Shown: positions 7,200 through 14,859 of the stretch, piece after piece
Layout: each line of letters begins with the position of its first letter
Position numbering within the stretch: the first letter of the stretch is position 1
From: Bradyrhizobium sp. Ec3.3
GTDB lineage: Bacteria; Pseudomonadota; Alphaproteobacteria; Rhizobiales; Xanthobacteraceae
Length of the DNA stretch: 64,000 nucleotides
Reading direction: 5' to 3'
Assembly: GCF_000472925.1 (NCBI RefSeq)
Contig: NZ_AXAS01000021.1
Coordinates: forward strand, 1-64,000
Translations under genes and position numbers: made by a program
Notes under the pieces: generated by a model
The model's input: only the letters and a program-made list of their open reading frames with translations
Database searches by the model: none
What the model was told of the DNA's origin: nothing

Positions 7200-9071
7200 T
7201 TAGCCGGCGCCCAGCGCCACTGCGATGTTGTAGGTCGCAAGGCTCGCGGCATAGGCCAGCGCCAGCATGTAGGCGAAAGTGGTCGCCATCCATTTCCAGC
7301 TTCCGGTCTCGCGCCGGATCACCGCGAGCGTGGAGGCGCATTGCGGGGCAAAGATGTACCAGGCGAGCAGCGACAGGGCGGTTGCCAGCGACCATTTCGT
7401 CGCCAGCACCTGGCCGATCTGCTCGGCCGCTTCCTTGCCGCCCTCGATCGCATAGACGGTGCCGAGGGCTGCCACCGCGACCTCGCGCGCCGCCATGCCC
7501 GGGATCAGCGCCACCGCGATCTGCCAGTTGAAACCGACGGGCGCGAGCAGCGGCGCGATCGCCTTGCCGAGGATCGCGGCGAGGCTGTAGTTGATGGCGG
7601 GGTCCGCGGCGCCCACCGGCGGCTGCGGGAACGAGGCCAGGAACCAGATCAGGACCATCATCGAGAAGATCGTGGTGCCGGCGCGCTGCAAAAACATCTT
7701 TGCGCGCGTGAAAATGCCGATCGCGATCGATTTGAGCCGCGGCATCTTGTAGTCGGGCAGCTCCAGCATGAACGGCGCCGGCGCGTAGTCTCGCAGCATG
7801 AAGAACTTGATCAGGAACGAGACGAGAAGCGCGCTGGTGATGCCGGCGGCGTAGAGCCCGAACATCACGAGGCCCTGGAGATTGACGAAGCCCCAGACCT
7901 GCTTGGCCGGAATGAAGGCGGAGATGATCAGCGTGTAGACGGGAATGCGCGCCGAGCAGGTCATCAGCGGTGCGATCAGGATCGTGGTCAGCCGGTCGCG
8001 CCTGTTGTCGATCACGCGCGTCGCCATGATGCCGGGAATCGCGCAGGCAAAGCTCGACAGCAGCGGAATGAAGGCGCGGCCGTGCAGGCCGGCGCCGCCC
8101 ATGATGCGGTCCATCAGGAAGGCCGCGCGCGCCATGTAGCCGAAATCTTCAAGCAGCAGGATGAACAGGAAGATGATGATGATCTGCGGCAGGAACACGA
8201 TGACGCTGCCGACGCCGGAGATTACGCCGTTCTGCAGGAAGCTCTGCAACAGGCCGGCGGGCAGGGTGTCGTGCACGAACTGCCCGAGCGCGTCGAACGA
8301 GGACGACAGCAGCTCCATCAGCGGCTGCGCCCAGGCGAACACCGCCTGGAACATCACGAACAGGATGAGGGCGAGCACGATGAGGCCGCCGACGGGATGC
8401 AGCACCACGGCGTCGATCCGCGCGGTCCAGGTGTCGGGCCGGCTCGGCAGGCTCACTGTGGAAGCGATGATGCGGTCGGCCTCGCGCTGGGTGGCGCGCA
8501 GCTCGGCGACGCTGAGCGGCCGCCACGTGTTCTCTTGCGGCTCGGGCTGAATCTGCGCCGAGATCTCGTCGGTCAGCTTGAGCAGGTCGGCGGTGCCGCC
8601 CTTGCGCACCGCGATCGAGGTGACCACGGGCACGTCGAGCGCGTTGGCCATCTGCGCCACGTCCACCGTGATGCCGCGGCGCGTCGCGATGTCGAACATG
8701 TTGAGCACCAGCACGATCGGCCGTCCGGTGCGCTTGAGCTCGAGCAGAAGGCGGATGGTCAGGCGCAGATTGGTGGAATCGGCCACGCACAGCACGAGAT
8801 CGGGCCGCGTCTCGCCCGACGCCTTGCCGAGTACGATGTCGCGGGTGATCTCCTCGTCCGGGCTGCGGCCGCGCAGCGAATAGGTGCCGGGCAGGTCGAC
8901 CACCGAGACCTGGCGTCCCAAGGGAGTGACGAAGAAGCCTTCCTTGCGCTCGACGGTGACGCCGGGATAGTTCGCGACCTTCTGCCGGCTGCCGGTCAGC
9001 GCATTGAACAGCGAGGTCTTGCCGCTGTTCGGCGTGCCTACGAGGGCCAGATGCAGCAGGGGAGCTTCCAT
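7200..9071 (-). CDS. feoB: ferrous iron transport protein B
   Basis: Inner-membrane Fe(II) uptake GTPase-transporter of 623 residues. The N-terminal G domain shows GTPNSGKT (12-19), DLPG (59-62) and NMFD (124-127). A short linker leads into the membrane part with gate regions, for example RAAFLMDRIMGGAGLHGRAF and the later PGMAAREVAVAALG. It is shorter than the enterobacterial form (about 770 residues), as is common outside that group. It follows feoA by 22 bases and must be co-transcribed. An Irr-like box upstream of feoA suggests iron control. Confidence 0.95.
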   Translation of the reverse strand: MEAPLLHLALVGTPNSGKTSLFNALTGSRQKVANYPGVTVERKEGFFVTPLGRQVSVVDLPGTYSLRGRSPDEEITRDIVLGKASGETRPDLVLCVADSTNLRLTIRLLLELKRTGRPIVLVLNMFDIATRRGITVDVAQMANALDVPVVTSIAVRKGGTADLLKLTDEISAQIQPEPQENTWRPLSVAELRATQREADRIIASTVSLPSRPDTWTARIDAVVLHPVGGLIVLALILFVMFQAVFAWAQPLMELLSSSFDALGQFVHDTLPAGLLQSFLQNGVISGVGSVIVFLPQIIIIFLFILLLEDFGYMARAAFLMDRIMGGAGLHGRAFIPLLSSFACAIPGIMATRVIDNRRDRLTTILIAPLMTCSARIPVYTLIISAFIPAKQVWGFVNLQGLVMFGLYAAGITSALLVSFLIKFFMLRDYAPAPFMLELPDYKMPRLKSIAIGIFTRAKMFLQRAGTTIFSMMVLIWFLASFPQPPVGAADPAINYSLAAILGKAIAPLLAPVGFNWQIAVALIPGMAAREVAVAALGTVYAIEGGKEAAEQIGQVLATKWSLATALSLLAWYIFAPQCASTLAVIRRETGSWKWMATTFAYMLALAYAASLATYNIAVALGAG

Positions 9072-9093
9072 GGGATCAAGGTCCGGTCGCTAT

Positions 9094-9405
9094 CTACGCG
9101 ACGATGATGGCCATGGCTTCGCGACGGCGCACCGCGATGGTGACGTTGTCGACGCGCACGGCGATCGGGTCACGGCCGACGATGCCCTCGTGCAGGATCT
9201 CGACCTTGGCACCCTCGACGAAGCCGAGCTCGATCAGGCGGCTTTCCAGCTCGACGTCCGACAGGGCCGAGCCCGCATCGCTGGCGGAAAGATGCTGGAT
9301 GACGCCCGAATAGCCGCGTTCGGCCAGCCCCAAGGGCAAACTCGAGGGTGAACCCGAGGGCATGTGCGTGGATATTTGCGGGCGCGTGATCTTGTCGTCG
9401 GTCAT
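9094..9405 (-). CDS. feoA: ferrous iron transport protein A
   Basis: 103 residues from ATG 9405 (MTDDKITRP); a TTG 15 bases upstream is a weaker alternative. The C-terminal 75 residues form the small SH3-like FeoA domain (LSDVELESRLIELGFVEGA, IAVRVDNVTIAVRRREA). FeoA is a cytoplasmic accessory protein of the FeoB transporter. The N-terminal extension of about 30 polar residues is somewhat longer than in the minimal family. Located 22 bases ahead of feoB. Confidence 0.93.
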   Translation of the reverse strand: MTDDKITRPQISTHMPSGSPSSLPLGLAERGYSGVIQHLSASDAGSALSDVELESRLIELGFVEGAKVEILHEGIVGRDPIAVRVDNVTIAVRRREAMAIIVA

Positions 9406-9465
9406 GCCCTGTATTTTCAACGGCAGCGGGACAGGTCAAGCGCGCTCACGCAGCCGCGCCCGCAC

Positions 9466-9482
9466 CTTAGAGTGATTATAAA
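9466..9482. promoter_or_regulatory. candidate iron control element (Irr box) upstream of feoA
   Basis: Read on the feoA strand the site is TTTATAATCACTCTAAG. This is 11 of 14 arm matches to the rhizobial ICE pattern TTTAGAA-N3-TTCTAAA as I remember it. Its centre is about 69 bases ahead of the feoA start, a promoter position. Irr control of iron genes is established in Bradyrhizobium; its action on this site is inferred. Confidence 0.4.
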
Positions 9483-9523
9483 GTGCGGGTCTCGCGACGG
9501 GTTTTGTCGAGCGCCTTCGCGCT

Positions 9524-9778
9524 CTATTGCGCCGGGACCTTCTGCTCGGGCAGGACGGCCATGGCGCGGGCCTTGAAGTAATCCAGCACGAACAGGCGGA
9601 TCGCGGACGACAGGTTGCCCTGCTGGCGGTTGTTGTCGATCTCGCCGACCAGTTCCGACAGCGTCATGTTGCGCAGGCCGGAGATCTCCTTCATGCCGTT
9701 CCAGAAGGCCTCTTCCAGGCTGACGCTGGTCTTGTGGCCGGCGACGACGATCGATCGCTTGACGACGGGCGATTTCAT
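9524..9778 (-). CDS. ribbon-helix-helix domain protein
   Basis: 84 residues from ATG 9778. The sequence VVKRSIVVAGHKTSVSLEEAFW followed by MTLSELVGEIDNNR fits the RHH_4 family of CopG-like DNA-binding domains (one beta strand, two helices). It overlaps the upstream DUF4169 gene by four bases (ATGA), so translation is coupled. The fumC-DUF4169-RHH order is a conserved neighbourhood in Rhizobiales as I recall it. Target genes are unknown. Confidence 0.82.
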   Translation of the reverse strand: MKSPVVKRSIVVAGHKTSVSLEEAFWNGMKEISGLRNMTLSELVGEIDNNRQQGNLSSAIRLFVLDYFKARAMAVLPEQKVPAQ

Positions 9779-9963
9779 GGCTGTTCCTCGCGCTCGATCC
9801 GATGCTGATCCAGGCGCTCCTTCGCTTGGGCCTCGCGCTTCTCCTCCGCCGATCGCTCGGCCTTGGTGCGGCCGAACTTCGCCCGGTTGGCCTCCGCCTG
9901 CTTCTCCGAGGCTTCCCGCTCGGCGCGCTTCCGGAAGCGGTTCAGGTTGATGACGTTCCCCAT
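9775..9963 (-). CDS. DUF4169 family protein
   Basis: 62-residue, highly charged protein that starts MGNVINLNRFRKRAER and continues as a Lys/Glu/Arg/Ala helix (EREASEKQAEANRAKFGRT). This is the characteristic pattern of the DUF4169 family. The function is unknown. Its stop overlaps the start of the ribbon-helix-helix gene, indicating a two-gene unit, possibly read from fumC. Confidence 0.8.
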   Translation of the reverse strand: MGNVINLNRFRKRAEREASEKQAEANRAKFGRTKAERSAEEKREAQAKERLDQHRIEREEQP

Positions 9964-10083
9964 GCCGCGTCTCCATCAGCCGGTCCTCGGCAGGGAGGAT
10001 GAAATCTTCAGAAATGATGCGCTGCGTTGCGTCCCATGAGACTTGATCGCCATTTGGTCCTCGTCAATCGGCCTCTGATACCA

Positions 10084-10194
10084 TCAAACAATCAATTTCG
10101 CCCGGTCGTGGGCAAACACCCGCCTAGCATGCGCCAAGGCCAGAACATTGACGGTAATCAAATCCCCTTGCCCGGATCTTATATTTCTTGCCAT
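10084..10194 (-). CDS. candidate small ORF, 36 aa, downstream of fumC
   Basis: ATG 10194 is preceded by GGAGGAAAAA, an ideal ribosome site. The frame runs 36 codons to TGA (MARNIRSGQGDL ... RAKLIV). The peptide is basic with a short hydrophobic centre (ITVNVLALAHA). No family recognised. The ribosome site sits inside the right arm of a perfect hairpin (10200-10219), so translation might be conditional. It begins 44 bases after the fumC stop on the same strand. Confidence 0.4.
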   Translation of the reverse strand: MARNIRSGQGDLITVNVLALAHARRVFAHDRAKLIV

Positions 10195-10199
10195 TTTTT

Positions 10200-10219
10200 C
10201 CTCCGTATCTTTACGGAGG
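10200..10219 (-). promoter_or_regulatory. hairpin covering the ribosome site of the small ORF
   Basis: On the minus-strand RNA, CCUCCGUA and UACGGAGG pair over eight bases with an AAGA loop. The GGAGG ribosome site forms the end of the right arm, just before AAAAAAUG. No U-run follows, so it is not a standard terminator for fumC. It could be an RNA switch or thermometer-like element, or a 3' stabilising hairpin of fumC mRNA. Confidence 0.45.
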
Positions 10220-10238
10220 TCTAGCGAAATTCGGCAAT

Positions 10239-11669
10239 TCAACCGGGACGGGTCATCTTCTCGGGCTGGACCAGCCGCTCGAACTCGTCGGACGACACCA
10301 AGCCGAGCCGGAGCGCCTCTTCCTTTAACGTGGTACCGTTGGCATGCGCCGTTTTCGCCACCTTGGCCGCATTGTCGTAGCCGATCTTCGGCGCCAGTGC
10401 CGTGACCAGCATCAGCGAGCGCTCCATCAGCTCGCGGATCCGCTTCTCGTCGGCGCGGATGCCCGAGACGCAATGCTCGGTGAAGGAGCGCGCGGCGTCG
10501 GCCATCAGCCGGATCGAATGCAGCATGTTGTAGGCGAGCACGGGCTTGAAGACGTTGAGCTCGAAATGGCCCTGGCTGCCGGCCACCGTGATCGCGGTGT
10601 GATTGCCGAACACCTGGCAGCACACCATGGTCATCGCCTCGCACTGGGTCGGGTTGACCTTGCCGGGCATGATCGAGGATCCCGGCTCGTTCTCAGGGAG
10701 GATCAGTTCGCCCAGCCCCGAGCGCGGGCCCGATCCCAGCAGGCGGATGTCGTTGGCGATCTTGAACAGCCCCGTGGCCACCGAATTGATTGCGCCGTGC
10801 ACCAGCACGTAGGCATCGTTCGACGCCAGCGCCTCGAACTTGTTGGCGGCGCTGGTGAAGGGCAGTTTCGTGATTCCGGCGACATGCTTGGCGAACAGCT
10901 TTGCAAAGCGCGGCTTTGAATTGAGACCGGTGCCGACTGCGGTACCGCCTTGCGCGAGCGGATAGAGATCCTTCACCGCGACCTTCAATCGCGCGATGCC
11001 GCTTTCGACCTGTGCGGCATAGCCGGAAAATTCCTGGCCGAGCGTCAGGGGCGTCGCGTCCTGGGTATGAGTGCGGCCGATCTTGACGATCTCCGCGAAT
11101 GCCTTCTCCTTCTTGCGCAGCGCGCCGAGCAGCTCGGACAGCGCGGGAATGAGATCGGCCGTGATCCGGCCGGCGGCCGCGATATGCATCGCGGTGGGAA
11201 AAGAGTCGTTCGACGACTGGCTCATGTTGACGTGGTCGTTGGGATGAACCGGCTTCTTGGTGCCGAGCTCACCGCCGAGCAGCTCGTTGGCGCGGTTGGC
11301 GATCACCTCGTTGAGGTTCATGTTGCTCTGGGTGCCCGAGCCGGTCTGCCAGACCACCAGCGGAAAGTGGTCGTCGAGCTTGCCCTCGACCACCTCGCGC
11401 GCAGCGCGGATGATGGCATTCGCACGGCGCTGGTCGATGAGGCCGAGCTCGCGATTGGTCTGGGCTGCGGCCAGCTTGACGATGCCGAGCGCATGCACGA
11501 GCGAAATCGGCATGCGGTCTTCCCCGATGCGGAAATTCTGCCGCGAGCGTTCGGTCTGCGCGCCCCAGTAACGGTCGGCGGGGACCTCGATGGGACCAAA
11601 ACTGTCGGTCTCGATCCGGGTGGAAGAGCGGCGTGAGGGGCGGGTCGTCTTGTCCATGAGCACATCCAT
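10239..11669 (-). CDS. fumC: class II fumarate hydratase
   Basis: 476 residues; an alternative ATG is 12 bases in. Catalyses reversible hydration of fumarate to L-malate in the TCA cycle as a cytoplasmic homotetramer. The superfamily signature GSSIMPGKVN is present, as are the substrate motifs TGSGTQSNMNLNEV and GRTHTQDATPLTLGQEF, and HVNMSQSSNDSFPT. The first about 20 residues (Thr/Arg-rich) extend beyond the usual start. The gene is followed by the small ORF, DUF4169 and RHH genes on the same strand. Confidence 0.96.
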   Translation of the reverse strand: MDVLMDKTTRPSRRSSTRIETDSFGPIEVPADRYWGAQTERSRQNFRIGEDRMPISLVHALGIVKLAAAQTNRELGLIDQRRANAIIRAAREVVEGKLDDHFPLVVWQTGSGTQSNMNLNEVIANRANELLGGELGTKKPVHPNDHVNMSQSSNDSFPTAMHIAAAGRITADLIPALSELLGALRKKEKAFAEIVKIGRTHTQDATPLTLGQEFSGYAAQVESGIARLKVAVKDLYPLAQGGTAVGTGLNSKPRFAKLFAKHVAGITKLPFTSAANKFEALASNDAYVLVHGAINSVATGLFKIANDIRLLGSGPRSGLGELILPENEPGSSIMPGKVNPTQCEAMTMVCCQVFGNHTAITVAGSQGHFELNVFKPVLAYNMLHSIRLMADAARSFTEHCVSGIRADEKRIRELMERSLMLVTALAPKIGYDNAAKVAKTAHANGTTLKEEALRLGLVSSDEFERLVQPEKMTRPG

Positions 11670-11757
11670 TCCGCCGCGCAGAATGCGCGCGGCTTCTCGA
11701 TGCTCATCTATATAGATGGTTTGGCCGCGCTTGCGCTCTCGCGCGCCGCGACCTCAA

Positions 11758-12276
11758 TCATTTCTTGCGGAAGCGATCCAGCCGCACGACCTCGGCGCCG
11801 CCTTGGTTGGGCGCGGTCGGCTCGTCCTCGGCTTCCGCCTTCTCGGCAGCCGGCGCGGGGACCGACACGGCCGACGGAGCAGGGGCCGCAGGGAGTGCCG
11901 CGGGCGGCACTTCGGCGACATCGGAGGTGTCGAACTGGAGGCCGAATTTCACCGACGGGTCGAGGAAGCTCTTGATCGCGCTGAACGGCACAACCAGGCG
12001 CTCCGGGATGCCGCCAAAGGACAGGCCAACCTCGAAGCGGTCCTCGAGCACGGTCAGATCCCAGAACTGGTGCTGCAGGATGATCGTCATTTCGTCGGGG
12101 TATTGCGCGAGCAGCCGCGGCGACAGCTTTGCGCCCTCCGCCTTCGACACGAAGGTGATGAAGAAGTGATGCTCGCCCGGCAATCCGTGCGCTGCGGCAT
12201 CGCTCAGCACCTTCCGCAGCACGCCGCGCAATGCGTCGCGTGCCAGGACGTCGTATCGGATATGATCGGTCGCCAT
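11758..12276 (-). CDS. sspB: SspB-type ClpXP adaptor
   Basis: 172 residues. The N-terminal about 110 residues form the SspB fold that grips the ssrA degradation tag (YDVLARDALRGVLRKVL, HHFFITFVSKAEGAKLSPRLLAQYPDEMTIILQHQFWDL). A flexible Ala/Pro-rich linker of about 45 residues ends in VVRLDRFRKK, matching the conserved C-terminal ClpX-docking segment. It delivers tmRNA-tagged proteins to ClpXP in the cytoplasm. It lies directly downstream of, and on the same strand as, the tmRNA gene itself, joining the tag and its adaptor in one locus. Confidence 0.93.
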   Translation of the reverse strand: MATDHIRYDVLARDALRGVLRKVLSDAAAHGLPGEHHFFITFVSKAEGAKLSPRLLAQYPDEMTIILQHQFWDLTVLEDRFEVGLSFGGIPERLVVPFSAIKSFLDPSVKFGLQFDTSDVAEVPPAALPAAPAPSAVSVPAPAAEKAEAEDEPTAPNQGGAEVVRLDRFRKK

Positions 12277-12401
12277 TATGGATCCTGACTATCGGTCCTG
12301 TCGTATTTCCCTAGCCGGTGCCGCGCCGACTCGCCAAGCCGCAATGGTACCGCGCCCGACCGGCCAACAGGAGTCCCCGCCCGCGAGAAAAAATGGGCGG
12401 G

Positions 12402-12740
12402 AGAAAAATGGAAGTGGAGGCTTCTGTTGCCAGGTGCCTCCGAACCCCGCCTAGCGGAGCTTAACCCACTAGGACTTTAAAGTGGTCTTTCAAACTGCGT
12501 TACGCAGCCTGAGCAACCTGAGCAACGTTGTCGTTGGCAACTATTGCAGTAGCCCGATAACGGCGGAACAATACCGGGAAAAAGTACGCCCTTTACGCCC
12601 TCGTCGATCCTATTTCGCCCCCGCCAAAGCCCGCTTCTCGGGTAGCTCTAGTGGGCTTTGGTGGAGGCGCCGGGTACCGCCCCCGGGTCCGAATGGTTTA
12701 TTGCGACGACCGTTTATTTCCATAGCCGGCAAGCCGGCAT
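12402..12740 (-). ncRNA. ssrA: transfer-messenger RNA, circularly permuted two-piece type
   Basis: On the minus strand the acceptor piece comes first and ends GGCGCCUCCACCA (CCA end at 12659), with a T-arm-like GGACCCGGGGGCGGUACCC. A spacer hairpin (12623-12658) is removed. The coding piece then starts GGGGGCGAAAUAGGAUCGACG at 12622, and its first seven bases pair with GCGCCUCC of the acceptor. The tag frame follows at 12538-12500. A -10-like TATATT (CTATAT on the consensus used by alphaproteobacterial sigma70) at 12745-12750 places the start near 12738. A hairpin at 12376-12401 follows the 3' end. End points are approximate. Confidence 0.93.
12500..12538 (-). CDS. tmRNA proteolysis tag (ANDNVAQVAQAA)
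   Basis: The resume codon GCC follows the conserved AAUAGUU element. The frame reads ANDNVAQVAQAA then UAA: 12 residues with a C-terminal hydrophobic/Ala end for ClpXP and an AND start for SspB binding. This tag is added to polypeptides on stalled ribosomes. Confidence 0.93.
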   Translation of the reverse strand, partial: ANDNVAQVAQAA

Positions 12741-12862
12741 CCCCAATATAGGGGGCAAAGGTCGGGAAAGACAGAGATTTGATGTGAGTTCCTTTGGATA
12801 GGTGCCGGCCGCCCGCAAGGCCGGCCTTGGCGCCGGGATAATCGCCCCCTTAAGCTGCCGCC

Positions 12863-13465
12863 ATGTCCTCGGATTCCGCACCGGCCGTTCAAGAGCCGGA
12901 TAGTCCCGCCAAGACCGTCCCGCCGGGCCTCTTCGCCCTGTTCATGGCCTTCGCCAGGATGTCGCTGGCCGGTTTCGGCGGCGTCCTGGTGTTCGCGCGG
13001 CGGGCGATCGTGGACGACCACCGCTGGATGACGGCGGACGAGTTCAACGAGACCTTTGCGCTTTGCCACTTCCTCCCCGGTCCCAACATCGTCAACCTGT
13101 CGATGGTGTTCGGCTCTCGCCTGCGCGGGCTGGCCGGCGGTATCGCTGCCTTCGCCGGGCTATTGGTGCCGCCGACGCTGATCATGACGGCTCTGGCCGT
13201 GCTCTATGCCCATTTCGGCGAGCTGGAGGTTTTGCGCCGCACCCTTGCCGGGGTGTCCTGCGCGGCGGTCGGGCTGCTGATTGCGGTGGTCTTTCGCATG
13301 ATGACGCCGCTCTTGAAGCGGGCCGACGCCATCGCCCTCGTCCTGATGGCCGCCGTGTTCGTCGCGATCGGCGTAGCTCGGCTGCCGCTCCAGGCTGTGC
13401 TGCTGGTCGCGATCCCCACCAGCATCGCGATCACGGTTGCCCTGCGACGGAAGGTAGCAGCATGA
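12863..13465 (+). CDS. chrA: chromate transporter, first CHR subunit
   Basis: 200-residue membrane protein with a single CHR domain: FARMSLAGFGG, DEFNETFALCHFLPGPNIVNLS and GLAGGIAAFAGLLVPP are the family hallmarks, and about six membrane helices follow. Single-domain CHR proteins act in pairs as anti-parallel partners. The next gene is the partner and overlaps by four bases (ATGA). The pair is named for chromate efflux, but many members have untested substrates. Confidence 0.85.
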   Translation: MSSDSAPAVQEPDSPAKTVPPGLFALFMAFARMSLAGFGGVLVFARRAIVDDHRWMTADEFNETFALCHFLPGPNIVNLSMVFGSRLRGLAGGIAAFAGLLVPPTLIMTALAVLYAHFGELEVLRRTLAGVSCAAVGLLIAVVFRMMTPLLKRADAIALVLMAAVFVAIGVARLPLQAVLLVAIPTSIAITVALRRKVAA

Positions 13466-13992
13466 ACAGCGACAACCCGATCTGGGCGCTGATCTCGACC
13501 TTCGGCCTGATGTCGCTGTTCGCGGTCGGCGGCGCGGCTGCCGCGGTGCCGGAGATGCACCGCATCGCCGTCGACGTGCATCACTGGATGACCGACAAGC
13601 AGTTCGCCGACGCCTTTGCGATCTCGCAGCTCTCGCCCGGCCCGAACGTCCTGATCGTCACGCTGATCGGCTATGCGGTTGCCGGGATTCCCGGCGCGCT
13701 CGCGGCAACGCTCGCGATGTGCCTGCCGACGGCCCTGCTTGCCTACTATGTGAGCCGCCTCCTCAACCATCCCAGCCAATCACGCTGGCCCGCCATGATC
13801 CAGGCTGCACTGGTTCCGCTGTCTATCGGCCTGATGGCGGCAAGCGCCCTGATCCTAGCTCGATCCACCTCGCACACGCTGATTGCCGCGCTGCTGATGG
13901 CGGCCGTTGCGGTGCTTGCCTCGGTGTCGCGCGTCAATCCGCTCTGGCTGTTGCTCGCCGGGGGCATCTTGGGTTTTGCTGGCGTTGTGTAA
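13462..13992 (+). CDS. chromate transporter, second CHR subunit
   Basis: 176 residues starting at ATG 13462, four bases before the end of the first CHR gene. It shows the same CHR pattern (SLFAVGGAAAAVPEMHR, DAFAISQLSPGPNVLIVTLIGY) followed by hydrophobic helices (LIAALLMAAVAVLASVS). Together with its neighbour it makes up the equivalent of one full-length two-domain ChrA. Sequence divergence between the halves is large, as usual for short-chain CHR pairs. Confidence 0.83.
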   Translation: MNSDNPIWALISTFGLMSLFAVGGAAAAVPEMHRIAVDVHHWMTDKQFADAFAISQLSPGPNVLIVTLIGYAVAGIPGALAATLAMCLPTALLAYYVSRLLNHPSQSRWPAMIQAALVPLSIGLMAASALILARSTSHTLIAALLMAAVAVLASVSRVNPLWLLLAGGILGFAGVV

Positions 13993-14087
13993 TGAAAGTC
14001 GCTAGGCAATGATGCTGGTGGTGGGGGTCCAATTCCATCCAATAGAACAACAAGGCTCGTGACTTAGGGGTCGCGGAGGAGACATGC

Positions 14088-14852
14088 ATGGCCGACACGA
14101 TGGGCCACTCGGCGACAACGACGCGAAACACATCGGTCGCGATCGGCATCGTCCTGCTGGCGTTCGCGCCGCAGATATTCGAATTCATCTGGTCGATCGG
14201 CACGATCTTCGGATGGGGTAGCGGGCCTGGCCCGGCAACCGTCCTGATCAGCCATGCGACAGCGTTGTTTGGCGGAGCTCCCGGCGCGATGCTGGGATCT
14301 TTTGCTGCCGATGCCAAGAAGACACTGTCTTCCGACGTCCTGCTGGCGCTGATCTACTCCTATCCTCTGATCGTGGTCGCGATCCTCACGCTCTTCATGA
14401 TCATCCGCGCGCCGCAGGACTATATCGGCGGCATCGTGTTGATGGCGGTGGCCCTGTTCGCGCTGTGGGCCTCGAGCGATCTGCACGGCATGCAGGGCTT
14501 CAAGTTCGGTGCGGGCACCGCGCCGCGCATGTTTGGCGGGCTGCTGGTCGCGCTGTCCGCGGCCATCGCGCTGACGGGACTGCTGAGCGAAGGAGCGGGG
14601 CTGTCGCATTATTCCTGGCGCGGGCCGCTGTTCGTGATGGCGGCGATTGTCTTCTTCGCCCTGGCGATCCGGCCGCTCGGCCTCGTGGTCACAGCCTTCG
14701 TGAGCTTCCTGATCGCGGCGACCGGCTCGCACGAGACACGCTGGATCGAAGCCGCCATCGTCGGCGCCTGCCTGACGCTCGGCTGCGCGCTGCTATTCCC
14801 TTACGTGCTGGGATTGCCGATGCCGATGTTCCCGCGATTCCTGGTCCAGTGA
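14088..14852 (+). CDS. tctB: tripartite tricarboxylate transporter, TctB-like small membrane subunit
   Basis: 254 residues from ATG 14088 after GCGGAGGAG. It has several hydrophobic segments, with the typical TctB C-terminal half (GTAPRMFGGLLVALSAAIAL, AIVFFALAIRPLGLVVT, FPYVLGLPMPMFP). The N-terminal about 100 residues, including a long membrane-spanning insertion, make it longer than the 150-residue TctB of Salmonella. The TctA gene follows after seven bases. No TctC binding-protein gene is adjacent; the only one in the window is at 60716. Confidence 0.85.
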   Translation: MADTMGHSATTTRNTSVAIGIVLLAFAPQIFEFIWSIGTIFGWGSGPGPATVLISHATALFGGAPGAMLGSFAADAKKTLSSDVLLALIYSYPLIVVAILTLFMIIRAPQDYIGGIVLMAVALFALWASSDLHGMQGFKFGAGTAPRMFGGLLVALSAAIALTGLLSEGAGLSHYSWRGPLFVMAAIVFFALAIRPLGLVVTAFVSFLIAATGSHETRWIEAAIVGACLTLGCALLFPYVLGLPMPMFPRFLVQ

Positions 14853-14859
14853 GGGCGTG

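Noticed and set aside
7197..9107. Plus-strand open frame of 636 codons opposite feoB
   Set aside because: Charged low-complexity product and full overlap with a clear FeoB; it is a shadow.
10200..10219. Hairpin as a standard terminator of fumC
   Set aside because: There is no U-run on the fumC strand after the stem, only A residues.
12482..12751. Plus-strand frame of 89 codons
   Set aside because: It is antisense to the tmRNA gene and has no protein family features.
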